Below, one piece after another: positions 20,450 through 28,472 of a DNA stretch of 64,000 bases. The translations under genes and the position numbers were made by a program. The stretch's first letter is position 1. Every line of letters starts with the position of its first letter. The notes below the pieces were generated by a model. The model worked only from the letters and a program-made list of their open reading frames with translations. It was not told the DNA's origin and did no database searches. This DNA is from Burkholderia sp. USMB20 (lineage in GTDB: Bacteria > Pseudomonadota > Gammaproteobacteria > Burkholderiales > Burkholderiaceae): NCBI RefSeq assembly GCF_000949135.2, contig NZ_JTAN02000012.1:496001-560000 (forward strand). Direction: 5' to 3'.

Positions 20450-20640
20450 GGGGACGGACCGGTGGCGCGGGACAGCCGCCATTGTAGGCAAAGCCGCCGC
20501 GCCACGCAGGATCGGTCCGGACGCCTGTCCGGCGGCGGACCGGTACAGTTCAGTCGAAAGTGTCTGCAGGCGTATCTGTCCGTGGGTCGCCACTGTCCGA
20601 AATACTGGCGTCATCGAACCCACACGACCCGGAGGCGGCC

Positions 20641-20964
20641 ATGCGCGAACTGCGACTCTACGAGATGGACGGCAACGAACCGGCCGGGCGGTGGCGGATT
20701 GTCGATCGCACCGCGTTGCAGGTCGCGGACGGCGGTCTGTGGGTGACGATCGAGGGCCGGCCCGACGATCACTGGTTGCATGCCGGTGAGACGCTCGCGC
20801 TGCTGCCCGGCATGCGCGTTTGGATCAGCGCGGCGCGGGCGGCGCGGTGTTCGCGTTCGGCCCGCAGGCGGCGCCGGCCGTGCAGGCTGCGCCGAGCGCA
20901 TGGCGGCGGCTCGCCGCATGGCGCGGCGGCCGCGCTCCAGGCCGCCGCGTCGCTGCCGACGTAG
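20641..20964 (+). CDS. DUF2917 family protein with apparent frameshift
   Basis: The first ~60 codons (MRELRLYEMDGNEPAGRWRI to GMRVWISA) match the small DUF2917 family, whose function I do not know. After about 20830 this frame turns into Arg-rich noise, while the next frame reads GAGGAVFAFGPQAAP, which looks like the natural continuation. One missing base near 20830-20835 would join them. The tail overlaps, on the other strand, the 3' end of the citrate-synthase-like gene. Starts at an ATG with no strong ribosome site. Confidence 0.6.
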   Translation: MRELRLYEMDGNEPAGRWRIVDRTALQVADGGLWVTIEGRPDDHWLHAGETLALLPGMRVWISAARAARCSRSARRRRRPCRLRRAHGGGSPHGAAAALQAAASLPT

Positions 20965-22168
20965 CGCGCGCGGGGCCGGATGAGCTTGCGCTAGCGTACT
21001 GTTCGAGCGCGTGCGCGATCCAGCCGGCGGTGCGGCCGGCCGCGAACAGCGTGAACGCGGCGCCGTCGGGCAGCGCAAGCGTGCGCTCCAGCACCGCGAG
21101 CGCGAAATCGATCGACGGCCGCAGGCCGGTCGCCGCCTCGACGCGCGCGGCGAGCGCGCGGGCCATGCGCAGCGGTGCCCGGGCGGGCAGCGTCGCGTGC
21201 AGTGCGTCGAGCAACGCGCGTGCGCGCGGATCGCCGTCGGGATAGAGCGGATGCGCGAAACCGGACAGCGCCGTGCGTGCGCCGCCCGCGCGTTCGTCGT
21301 GTGCGACGCGCAGCGCGAGGTAGCGGTCGAGGTCGGCGGCCCGCGCGGCTTCGTCGAGCAGGGCGCCCGCGCGGAACGTCTCGCCGCCGTGGCGCGGGCC
21401 CGACAGCGCCGCGAGCCCGCCCGCGATCGCACCGAACAGGTGGGTGCCGGTCGACGCGATGCAGCGCACCGCAAAGGTCGACGGGTTCAGTTCGTGATCG
21501 GCGCACAGCACGAGTGCGCGGCGCAGCAGGTCGGCTTCGTCGCGCCGCCGGATCCGCCACGCGGCGGCGAGCTGTCGATGCACGGGCGCGTCGCCCGGTG
21601 CGATGCCGGCCAGCGCGGCCGTCGTCACGCGCAGCAGCAGCGTGGCCGCGTCGAACTGCGCGTCGCGCCCCTGCGCCCACAGGCGCGGCAGCGAGGCGGC
21701 CGCGGCGGGGAGCAGCACCAGCGTGCGCTCGAGCGGCGCGAGATGGGCCCAGCGGCGGGCCCAGTCTTCCCACTGGGCGGCGTCGAAACCGGTCGATGCA
21801 AGCGCTGCCGCAGCGAGCCGTGCGGGCGGACAATCCCACAGGCGGGCCGCCGTTTCCTCGAGCGTCGCGTCGTTCGCGAGCGCGATCGCATCGGCGCCGC
21901 GATAGTGCAGGCGCCCGTCGGCGATTTGCGTGATCCGCGATTCGAGCACGGGCACGCCCCAGTCGAGCGAGCGTTCGGCGACGCCGCCCGCGCGTTTTGC
22001 ATCGGCGCGGCGGCGCGCGAGCAGGCGCACCTCGTCCGCGTCGTAGCGGCGGCGCTTGCTCGCGCCGTCGGGCAGCGAGCGCAGCAGGCCGCGGCTCACA
22101 TACGCGTAAAGGGTGCTCACGCTGACACCGAGGATGCCGGCGGCTTCCGGCGCGCTGAGGGACGTCAT
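20825..22168 (-). CDS. Citrate-synthase-family protein with N-terminal helix-turn-helix; 3' end frameshifted
   Basis: As read the protein is 447 aa, but only residues 1-391 look genuine. Residues 1-45 (LSAPEAAGILGVSVSTLYAYV) form a MerR/excisionase-type helix-turn-helix. Residues ~65-391 are a citrate-synthase fold with all catalytic residues: H225 in CADHELNPSTF, H260 in GPRHGGE and D313 in the DPRA motif. It may condense an acyl-CoA with oxaloacetate or a related acid, or act as a metabolite-sensing regulator. After EQYA (about 20985) the frame is wrong; the frame giving KLIRPRARYVG, the normal citrate-synthase ending, is reached by adding one base. It is divergent from a CoA-transferase. 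Confidence 0.85.
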   Translation of the reverse strand: MTSLSAPEAAGILGVSVSTLYAYVSRGLLRSLPDGASKRRRYDADEVRLLARRRADAKRAGGVAERSLDWGVPVLESRITQIADGRLHYRGADAIALANDATLEETAARLWDCPPARLAAAALASTGFDAAQWEDWARRWAHLAPLERTLVLLPAAAASLPRLWAQGRDAQFDAATLLLRVTTAALAGIAPGDAPVHRQLAAAWRIRRRDEADLLRRALVLCADHELNPSTFAVRCIASTGTHLFGAIAGGLAALSGPRHGGETFRAGALLDEAARAADLDRYLALRVAHDERAGGARTALSGFAHPLYPDGDPRARALLDALHATLPARAPLRMARALAARVEAATGLRPSIDFALAVLERTLALPDGAAFTLFAAGRTAGWIAHALEQYASASSSGPARATSAATRRPGARPPRHAASRRHALGAACTAGAACGPNANTAPPAPR

Positions 22169-22226
22169 GCCGATCGCTCCTGTCGGGGCGCATGAAGCGC
22201 GGCCCGGCTACAACTATTCGTTATGC

Positions 22227-22275
22227 ATTGATTCGCGCAATCAAGATTGATCGCGCCTGTCGCGAATTCTAGACT
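22227..22275 (+). promoter_or_regulatory. Promoter of the CoA-transferase with overlapping operator-like repeats
   Basis: TTGATC (22247-22252) and TAGACT (22270-22275), 17 bases apart, form a good promoter for the gene at 22308. A perfect inverted repeat TTGATT-CGCGC-AATCAA (22228-22244) abuts it, and ATTGAT followed by CGCG recurs at 22227 and 22246, the second copy being the -35 box. The HTH citrate-synthase protein is the obvious candidate ligand (inference). Confidence 0.6.
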
Positions 22276-22307
22276 CGAATGCATCTCCTCCACGGCGCGC
22301 TTCCACC

Positions 22308-23699
22308 ATGACCCCCGAACTCGCATTGACCCACTTGTGGCAACTGGCGCACGGCGAACCGCGCGCACTGGCCCGCGCGGCCGTGGCGGGGCAGGACCCG
22401 ACGCTGCCGTCGTCGTTCCACGTCGGCACGCTCGCCGCGGCGACGATCGCGGCAGCCGGGCTCGCGGCGGCCGAATGCCACCGGCTGCGCACGGGCGTCG
22501 CGCAGCGCGTCGACGTGTCGATGCGCGACGCGCTCGTCGCGTTTCGCAGCGAACGCTACCTGCGCGTGGACGACGGCCTGCCGCCCGAGCCGCGCCATCC
22601 GGTGACGGGCTTCTACGACACACGCGACGGGCGCTGGATCCAGCTGCATGCGAACTTTCCGCATCACCTGCACGGGATTCTCGACGTGCTCGGCAGCGGC
22701 CCGCAGCGCGATGACGTGGCCGCGGCGATCCGCACGTGGGACGGCGCGGCCCTCGATACCGCGCTCGCCGAGGCCGGCCTGTGCGCGGCATTGATCAGAA
22801 CCCCTGACGAATGGGCGGCGCACGACCAGGCACGGGCACTCGCGTCGCTGCCGCTGTTCGAGATCGAGCGGATCGGTGACGCGCCCGTCGAGGCGATCGG
22901 CCGCGGCGCGCCCGACCAGCCGCTCGCGGGCGTGCGCGTGCTCGATCTCACGCGCATCATCGCGGGGCCGGTCGCGGGCCGCACGCTGGCATCGCACGGT
23001 GCACAGACGCTGCTCGTCAACGGCCCGCACCTGCCGAACATCGCGTCGCTCGTGATCGACAACGGGCGCGGCAAGCGCTCGACGTGGATCGACCTGCGCG
23101 AGGCGGGCGGTGTCGCCACATTGCGCGCGCTCGCACGCGACGCCGACGTATTTCTGCAGGCCTATCGCCCCGGCGCGCTCGCGGCGCGCGGGTTTTCGCC
23201 GCAGGCGCTGGCGGAGCTGCGGCCCGGCATCGTCTGCGTGTCGGTGTCCGCATACGGGCACGCAGGGCCGTGGTCGATGCGGCGTGGCTTCGACAGTCTC
23301 GTGCAGTCGGCGAGCGGTATCGCGTGGCACGAGCAGCACGCCGCGCAAGCGGACGGCCCGCGCCATCTGCCATGCCAGGCGCTCGATCATGCGACGGGTT
23401 ATCTCGCGGCGTTCGGCGCGATGATCGCGCTCGCGCGCCGTGCGACCCAAGGGGGGAGCTGGCACGTGCGGCTGTCGCTCGCGCAGACGGGGCGCTGGCT
23501 GCAATCGTTCGGCACGGTGCCGGACGCCCTGCGGGCGCCGGATTTCACGTTCGACGACGTGCGCGACCGGATCGACCGGAGCGCGTCGCCGTTCGGCACG
23601 ATCGATGCCGTGCGTCCGGCCGAACGCCTGTCTGCGACACCGCCGCGCTTCTCGAGGCCGCCCGTGCCGCTCGGCACGGACGAAGCATGCTGGTTGTGA
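22308..23699 (+). CDS. CaiB/BaiF (family III) CoA-transferase with rearranged domain order
   Basis: A 463-aa family III CoA-transferase homologue. The canonical N-terminal start PLAGVRVLDLTRIIAGP is found only at residues ~205-221. The catalytic aspartate is in ALDHATG (D360). Residues 1-200, with RTGVAQRVDVSMRDA and GFYDTRDGRWIQLH, resemble the part that normally follows that aspartate. The order is therefore unusual, like a permutation or a fused half-repeat. Such enzymes move CoA between acids. It is divergent from the HTH-citrate synthase, suggesting they act on the same acyl-CoA or organic acid. No clear ribosome site. Confidence 0.85.
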   Translation: MTPELALTHLWQLAHGEPRALARAAVAGQDPTLPSSFHVGTLAAATIAAAGLAAAECHRLRTGVAQRVDVSMRDALVAFRSERYLRVDDGLPPEPRHPVTGFYDTRDGRWIQLHANFPHHLHGILDVLGSGPQRDDVAAAIRTWDGAALDTALAEAGLCAALIRTPDEWAAHDQARALASLPLFEIERIGDAPVEAIGRGAPDQPLAGVRVLDLTRIIAGPVAGRTLASHGAQTLLVNGPHLPNIASLVIDNGRGKRSTWIDLREAGGVATLRALARDADVFLQAYRPGALAARGFSPQALAELRPGIVCVSVSAYGHAGPWSMRRGFDSLVQSASGIAWHEQHAAQADGPRHLPCQALDHATGYLAAFGAMIALARRATQGGSWHVRLSLAQTGRWLQSFGTVPDALRAPDFTFDDVRDRIDRSASPFGTIDAVRPAERLSATPPRFSRPPVPLGTDEACWL

Positions 23700-23736
23700 G
23701 CGCCGGCGGCGCCGTACGCCGTGAGTATTGCCGGCG

Positions 23737-24513
23737 TTACTTGCGCAGTTCGACGACGAAGTCGTAGTAGTCGTTGCGGCAGTAGGTATCGGTGAGTTCG
23801 ATCGCGCGCTGGTCGGCCGTATAACCGATCCGCGTGATCAGCAGCAGCGCATCGTGCGGCGCGATGCCCATCTGTTGCGCGATCTCGTCGGTCGCGTTGA
23901 CCGCGCGGAAATGCTGCAGTGCGCGCACGATCGGCGTGCCGCGCGCTTCGAGATAGCTGTACAGCGAACCGCCGATCGCCTGCGGATCGGGAATCAGCGT
24001 GGCGGGGAACGTCGAATTCTCGACGGCCATCACGATGCCGTCGGCGAGGCGCAGGCGTTTCAGCCGTGTAACGGAGGCGGCCGGCGACAGGCCGAGCTGG
24101 ATCACTTCGTCGCGATTCGCGGGCTGGATTTCGCGCTCGAGCCATTGCGAACTCGGCTTGAAGCCGCGGCGCTCGAGCATCTCGCTGAAGCTCGACAGCC
24201 GCGACAGCGGATCCTCGTAGCGCGGCCGGATGAAGTTGCCGGCGCCTTGCGTGCGGCGGATCAGGCCCTGCTCGACGAGCAGCGCGATCGCCTTGCGCGC
24301 GGTAATGCGCGACACGCCGAGCGCTTCGGACAGCACGCGTTCGGACGGCAGCGCCTCGCCGGCCGCCCAGCGATTGTCGTGGATCGCGTCGCCGAGCTTG
24401 CGGGCGAGCTGCAGGTAGAGCGGCGTGTCGTTGTCGGGGTCGGGGCGCAGGTCCTGCCAGCGGTCGTCCGTGGGAGCCTTCATGGAATGGGTATCGATCA
24501 GGGTGCCGGCCAT
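23737..24513 (-). CDS. GntR-family regulator, HutC/UTRA type
   Basis: A 258-aa regulator with an N-terminal winged helix (LYLQLARKLGDAIHDNRWAAGEALPSERVLSEALGVSRITARKAIALL, residues ~32-79) and a C-terminal UTRA effector domain (residues ~100-258) of the HutC/YvoA/PhnF type, which binds small molecules such as sugar phosphates or histidine-pathway acids. The ligand is unknown here. It is divergent from the aldo/keto reductase (139 bp between) and converges on the CoA-transferase. An alternative ATG ten codons in (24483) is possible. Confidence 0.9.
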   Translation of the reverse strand: MAGTLIDTHSMKAPTDDRWQDLRPDPDNDTPLYLQLARKLGDAIHDNRWAAGEALPSERVLSEALGVSRITARKAIALLVEQGLIRRTQGAGNFIRPRYEDPLSRLSSFSEMLERRGFKPSSQWLEREIQPANRDEVIQLGLSPAASVTRLKRLRLADGIVMAVENSTFPATLIPDPQAIGGSLYSYLEARGTPIVRALQHFRAVNATDEIAQQMGIAPHDALLLITRIGYTADQRAIELTDTYCRNDYYDFVVELRK

Positions 24514-24651
24514 TCTAAGTCATCATGCGGTGCCGTTATAGCCGGTTTTTGCCGCGTAACAGGTGGACGCCGCACCGATTGACTACACTGATGCGTCGTA
24601 TTTGATGCTTCGGCCGCGGGTGCGCGGCCACGAATCCGCAGCGAGGAGCAC

Positions 24652-25498
24652 ATGACAGACACGATCGCCACGGTCGTCCTGCCGGACGGCGAGACGATTC
24701 CGAAACTCGGCCTGGGCACCTGGGAAATGGGCGAGCGGCCCGCGCGCCGCGCCGACGAGATCGCCGCATTGCGCGAGGGGATCGATCTCGGGATGACGCT
24801 GGTCGATACCGCCGAGATGTACGGCGACGGTGCGACCGAGGCACTCGTCGGCGAGGCGCTCGCCGGCCTGCGCGACGACGTGTTCCTGGTCAGCAAGGTG
24901 TATCCGCATCATGCGAGCCGGCGCGGCGTCGTCGCCGCGTGCGACGCGAGCCTCAAGCGTCTGCGTACCGATCGTCTCGACTTGTACCTGCTGCACTGGC
25001 GTGGTTCGGTGCCGCTCGAGGAGACGGTCGAGGGGTTCGAGGCGCTGCGACGCGCGGGCAAGATCCGCCACTGGGGCGTCAGCAACTTCGATACGGCCGA
25101 CATGGCCGAGCTCGTCGACGAGGCGGGCGGGGGGCGCGTGCGCGACCAACCAGATTCTCTACAACATCGCGCGGCGCGGCCCGGAATTCGACCTGCTGCC
25201 GTGGCTCGCCGATCACCGGATGCCGGCGATGGCCTACAGCCCGGTCGATCACGGACGGCTGCCGAAGCGTTCTCCGCTCGATGAAATCGCGCGGCAGCGC
25301 GGTGTGTCGGTCACGCGCGTCGCACTCGCCTGGGTGCTTGCGCAGCCGGGCGTGTTCGCGATTCCGAAGACGTCGCGGATCGAGCACGTGCGGGACAATA
25401 GCGCCGCGCTCGATCTCGTGTTGAGCGATGACGAGCGCGCGCAACTCGACGGGTACTTCCGTCCGCCGCGCAGCAAGCGCGCGCTCGAAATGCTCTGA
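24652..25498 (+). pseudogene. Aldo/keto reductase interrupted by a +1 frameshift
   Basis: The two pieces together make a complete ~281-aa aldo/keto reductase, NADPH-dependent. Catalytic Asp and Tyr are in DTAEMYG, Lys in LVSKVYP and His in LYLLHWRG, followed by ILYNIARRG and IPKTSRIEHV. The frame changes at a run of six G (25129-25134): the 5' frame continues as noise to 25284, and the 3' half is in the next frame, ending at 25498. Five G would restore GGGACATNQILYN. It is either a decayed gene or a homopolymer sequencing error. AGGAG lies 8 bases before the ATG. GntR gene upstream is divergent. Confidence 0.85.
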
Positions 25499-25525
25499 CC
25501 GCGTCGGGGGCAGGCGACGCGTCGG

Positions 25526-26995
25526 TCAGTGGCCATGGCCACTGGACGATCCGCCGTTGCCGCCGGCACTGCCGCTTCCATTGCCATTGCCGACGCCATT
25601 GGCGCCACCGTTGCCAGCGCCGCCGCTACCGTTGCCATTACCGTCGCCACCGCCGTTGCCGTGACCGCCGGTGCCATGGCCGCCGGTGCCATGGCCGCCG
25701 GTGCCGGAACCACCGCCGGAACCACCGCCGGAACCACGCCGGAACCACCGCCCGAACCGCGCCCGACACGCCGCCCGAACCGCCGCCGATCCACCGCCGG
25801 ATCCACCGCCGGAACCGCCGCCGGAACCGCCGCCGGACCACCGCCGGAACCACCGCCGGAACCACCGCCGGAACCGCCGCCGGAACCGCCGCCGGAACCG
25901 CCACCGGAACCACCGCCGGAACCGCCGCCGGAACCGCCACCGGAACGCCACCGGAACACCGCCGGAACCACCGCCACCGTGCCCCGCCACCGCCGAGGCC
26001 GCCACCACGTGACCTCCGCCACCGGAGCCTCCGCTACCGCCGGAGCCGCCGCCACCGTGACCTCCGTCGCCGTGGCCTCCGCCACCGCCGGAGCCGCCAC
26101 CACCGTGACCTCCGTCGCCGTGGCCTCCGCCACCGCCGGAGCCGCCACCACCATGACCCCCGTCGCCGTGGCCTCCGCCACCGCCGGAGCCGCCACCGCC
26201 GTGACCTCCGTCGCCGTGGCCTCCATCGCCGTGACCTCCGTCACCGTGGCCTCCGTCACCGTGGCCTCCGTCGCCATGGCCTCCGTCACCGCCGGAGCCG
26301 CCACCGCCACCATGGCCGCCTCCGGAAGTACCGCCTCCGGAAGTACCGCCCCCGGAAGTACCGCCCCCGGAAGTACCGCCCCCGGAAGTACCGCCTCCGG
26401 AAGTACCGCCCCCGGAAGTACCGCCCCCGGAAGTACCGCCCCCGGAAGTACCACCTCCGGAAGTACCACCTCCGGAAGAACCACCGCCCGAAGTACCACC
26501 GCCTGAGCCCCCGCTGCCGGAGGCATTGCCGCCGCGGCCGGTGCCCCCCGAGCCAACCGAGCCGTTCGTCCCGCCCGTTGTCCCGCCGACGCCTGCGGGG
26601 CCGACGGCGCCATTGCCGTTGTTTCCGCCGCTACCCGTGCTGGCGCTCCCGCTTCCGGTCGTTCCGCCGCTACCGAGGCCGCCATTTCCGCCATTGCCGC
26701 CGCCGGCATACACACGCACCGCACAAGCGGCCGGGTTGGCCGCACATGACGCAGCGTTTTCGGCCAAGATCATCACGGTGTCCGCGCTGGACGTGGCGTC
26801 AGGCGCCGCGTTCTGCTCGATCTGGGCGGATGGGGGGGTGGAAGTGCCGTCACCCGGCAGCACGGTCACAGGAACGACGGTTGTCGTGTCCTGCGCGACG
26901 GCATACGAGCAGCAGCACGCAATCGCGGCTGCGGCCAGCAGGGTCATGCGATAGCACCGTCCCGTCGTGCGGGACAGTTGTTTCGTTATGCTCAT
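25526..26995 (-). CDS. Secreted glycine-rich tandem-repeat protein
   Basis: About 489 aa as read. A signal peptide is clear: basic start, hydrophobic core LLAAAAIACCC, probable cleavage after AVA. Then ~70 residues of ordinary sequence with two cysteines, then almost pure low-complexity repeats: TSGGG units, a 16-residue His/Gly/Asp unit, GGGS units and a GTGGH/GNGNG tail. Resembles surface or matrix-like glycine-rich proteins; function unknown. GGAGG lies 6 bases before the ATG at 26995. Within the GGGS zone (about 25735-25960) six single-base losses, relative to the repeat, shift the frame into Arg/Phe/Trp-rich stretches and back. Confidence 0.7.
   Translation of the reverse strand: MSITKQLSRTTGRCYRMTLLAAAAIACCCSYAVAQDTTTVVPVTVLPGDGTSTPPSAQIEQNAAPDATSSADTVMILAENAASCAANPAACAVRVYAGGGNGGNGGLGSGGTTGSGSASTGSGGNNGNGAVGPAGVGGTTGGTNGSVGSGGTGRGGNASGSGGSGGGTSGGGSSGGGTSGGGTSGGGTSGGGTSGGGTSGGGTSGGGTSGGGTSGGGTSGGGTSGGGHGGGGGSGGDGGHGDGGHGDGGHGDGGHGDGGHGDGGHGGGGSGGGGGHGDGGHGGGGSGGGGGHGDGGHGGGGSGGGGGHGDGGHGGGGSGGSGGSGGGGHVVAASAVAGHGGGGSGGVPVAFRWRFRRRFRRWFRWRFRRRFRRRFRRWFRRWFRRWSGGGSGGGSGGGSGGGSAAVRAACRARFGRWFRRGSGGGSGGGSGTGGHGTGGHGTGGHGNGGGDGNGNGSGGAGNGGANGVGNGNGSGSAGGNGGSSSGHGH
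25700..25975 (-). repeat. GGGS-coding 12-bp-type repeat zone with frame slips
   Basis: Variants of the 12-base unit GGCGGCGGTTCC (minus strand) are repeated with single-base losses near 25737, 25760, 25789, 25837, 25946 and 25957. They fall in two groups of three, so the reading frame is regained after each group. Confidence 0.7.
26057..26248 (-). repeat. Four tandem 48-bp units in the glycine-rich gene
   Basis: Copies start at 26057, 26105, 26153 and 26201 with exact 48-base spacing and only a few substitutions. Each codes for a 16-residue Gly-rich unit with two His and one Asp. Confidence 0.85.
26324..26503 (-). repeat. About twelve tandem 15-bp units coding TSGGG
   Basis: Units of the form GGAAGTACCGCCYCC (plus strand) recur every 15 bases from 26324; the last three units are diverged. 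A natural hotspot for copy-number change. Confidence 0.9.
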
Positions 26996-27284
26996 CATTG
27001 GCCTCCCGATGCGCGCGATGCCTCGACACGCGCGTTCATCAACGTGTGGAGCAGGGGACCAGCAACGATGCAGTGTCGTTTCGGCGGCCGACGTGTGTCC
27101 GGCCGGCGCCAGAGGCCAGCCGCGAGCACGAGTCGGCACGCGGGCCCGCCGTGCGAATCCCTAATTGCGAGATTCGTGCCACCGGCCGGCTATGCCCGCG
27201 GCGCAAGGCGCGCACGTAGTGCGCGACAGCGTGCGATACGTCGTCGTGAGCTTTTTGTTTCCGAACTGAAACGTCTGACTACGT
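26996..27284. other. Gap between the glycine-rich gene and the nickel permease
   Basis: 289 bases without a supported gene; it must contain the promoter of the glycine-rich gene (minus strand), but no clear boxes are seen. Confidence 0.4.
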
Positions 27285-28328
27285 CTAGCGCGCCGTCGTG
27301 TCGGCAGCGCGCGGCCAGCGATGGCAGAGGATCGACGCGATCCAGGCGACGAGAAAGAGTGCGACGATGCCGTAACCGATCGCGCCGAAGCGTTCCCCGA
27401 GTGCATCGAGCGCATCGCGTACGGGGCCCGTCAACGACAGCTTGTCGGCGAGCAGGCCGGCGGCCTCGATCCCGCCGATGGCCAGCGCGACGGCCGCCGA
27501 CAGCAGCGTGATGCTCGCGTTGTAGAGCAGCTTGCGCCGCGGGTCGTCCATCGCCCATCCGTACGCATGAATCATCAGGACATTGTCGGTCGAGTCGATC
27601 AGCGTCATGCCGGCGGCGAACAGCGCGGGAAACAGCATGACCGTATAGAGCGGCAGCGCGTGGCTCGCCTGTGCGGCCGCGATCGCGAGCAGCGCGATTT
27701 CGGTTGCAGTATCGAAACCCAGGCCGAACAGCACCCCGGCCGGATACATGTGCCAGCTCTTCGACACGAAGCGGAACAGCGGACGCAGCAGCCGACCGAC
27801 GAGGCCGGCCGGCGGATGTGCATGCGAGGCGTCGTGCGCCTGATCGGGCGCGCCGCGATAGCGCCGCCACACGTCGCGCAGGATCACCAGGTTGATGCAC
27901 GCGAGCACGAGCAGGAAGGTGGCCGACACGGCCGTGCCGATCGTGCCGCCGATCTCGCGGAATGCGTCGAAGCGGTCGCGCAGCGCGAACGCGCTCAGCG
28001 CGATGCCGAGCGTCGCGGCGATCACGATCGTCGAGTGGCCGAGCGAGAAGAACAGGCCGACCGTCACCGGACGCCGGCCTTCCTGCATCAGCTTGCGCGT
28101 CGCGACGTCGATCGCGGCGATGTGATCGGCGTCGACCGCATGACGCAGGCCGAGCCCGTACGCGATCGCCGCGGTGCCGAGCAGCAGCGGATGGTCGCGC
28201 AGCACCGCGAGTGCCCACAGCCAGACGGCGACGTTCGCGGCGATCAGGCCGGCATACAGCATCAGCAGGCGGCGCAGGGCAGGGGGGCGTGGCATCGGCA
28301 GGGTTCCGTCGGACGAATCGCGATGCAT
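27285..28328 (-). CDS. Nickel/cobalt permease, NiCoT (HoxN/NixA) family
   Basis: A 347-aa inner-membrane metal importer with about eight hydrophobic segments. The NiCoT signature is RHAVDADHIAAID in helix 2 (near residues 50-62 of the longer form), with further motifs LFFSLGHSTIV and FGLGFDTATEI. A His-rich cytoplasmic loop (DASHAHPP) lies in the middle. Metal (Ni versus Co) cannot be decided from sequence; no urease or hydrogenase genes are nearby. The start may be 28328 or the ATG at 28295 (MPRPPA), neither with a clear ribosome site. Confidence 0.92.
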   Translation of the reverse strand: MHRDSSDGTLPMPRPPALRRLLMLYAGLIAANVAVWLWALAVLRDHPLLLGTAAIAYGLGLRHAVDADHIAAIDVATRKLMQEGRRPVTVGLFFSLGHSTIVIAATLGIALSAFALRDRFDAFREIGGTIGTAVSATFLLVLACINLVILRDVWRRYRGAPDQAHDASHAHPPAGLVGRLLRPLFRFVSKSWHMYPAGVLFGLGFDTATEIALLAIAAAQASHALPLYTVMLFPALFAAGMTLIDSTDNVLMIHAYGWAMDDPRRKLLYNASITLLSAAVALAIGGIEAAGLLADKLSLTGPVRDALDALGERFGAIGYGIVALFLVAWIASILCHRWPRAADTTAR

Positions 28329-28404
28329 TGTGGCATGCGAAAAAAATGCCTGGCGTGCCGATCAAAAACGTCGCCGGCCGGTCGCATCGCTGCGTTCGAC
28401 GGAC

Positions 28405-28435
28405 GAAAAAAAGCCCGTCCGGAACCGGACGGGCT
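28405..28435 (-). terminator. fusA terminator
   Basis: An 11-bp stem AGCCCGTCCGG / CCGGACGGGCT (28412-28422 with 28425-28435) is followed on the minus strand by seven T. Confidence 0.9.
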
Positions 28436-28472
28436 CGTGCTTGCCGCGCACCAGTGCGCAGGCGCGCCGTGC

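Noticed and set aside
26057..26503. Regular short repeats that might suggest a CRISPR array
   Set aside because: Units are contiguous without unique spacers and stay in the reading frame of the glycine-rich protein.
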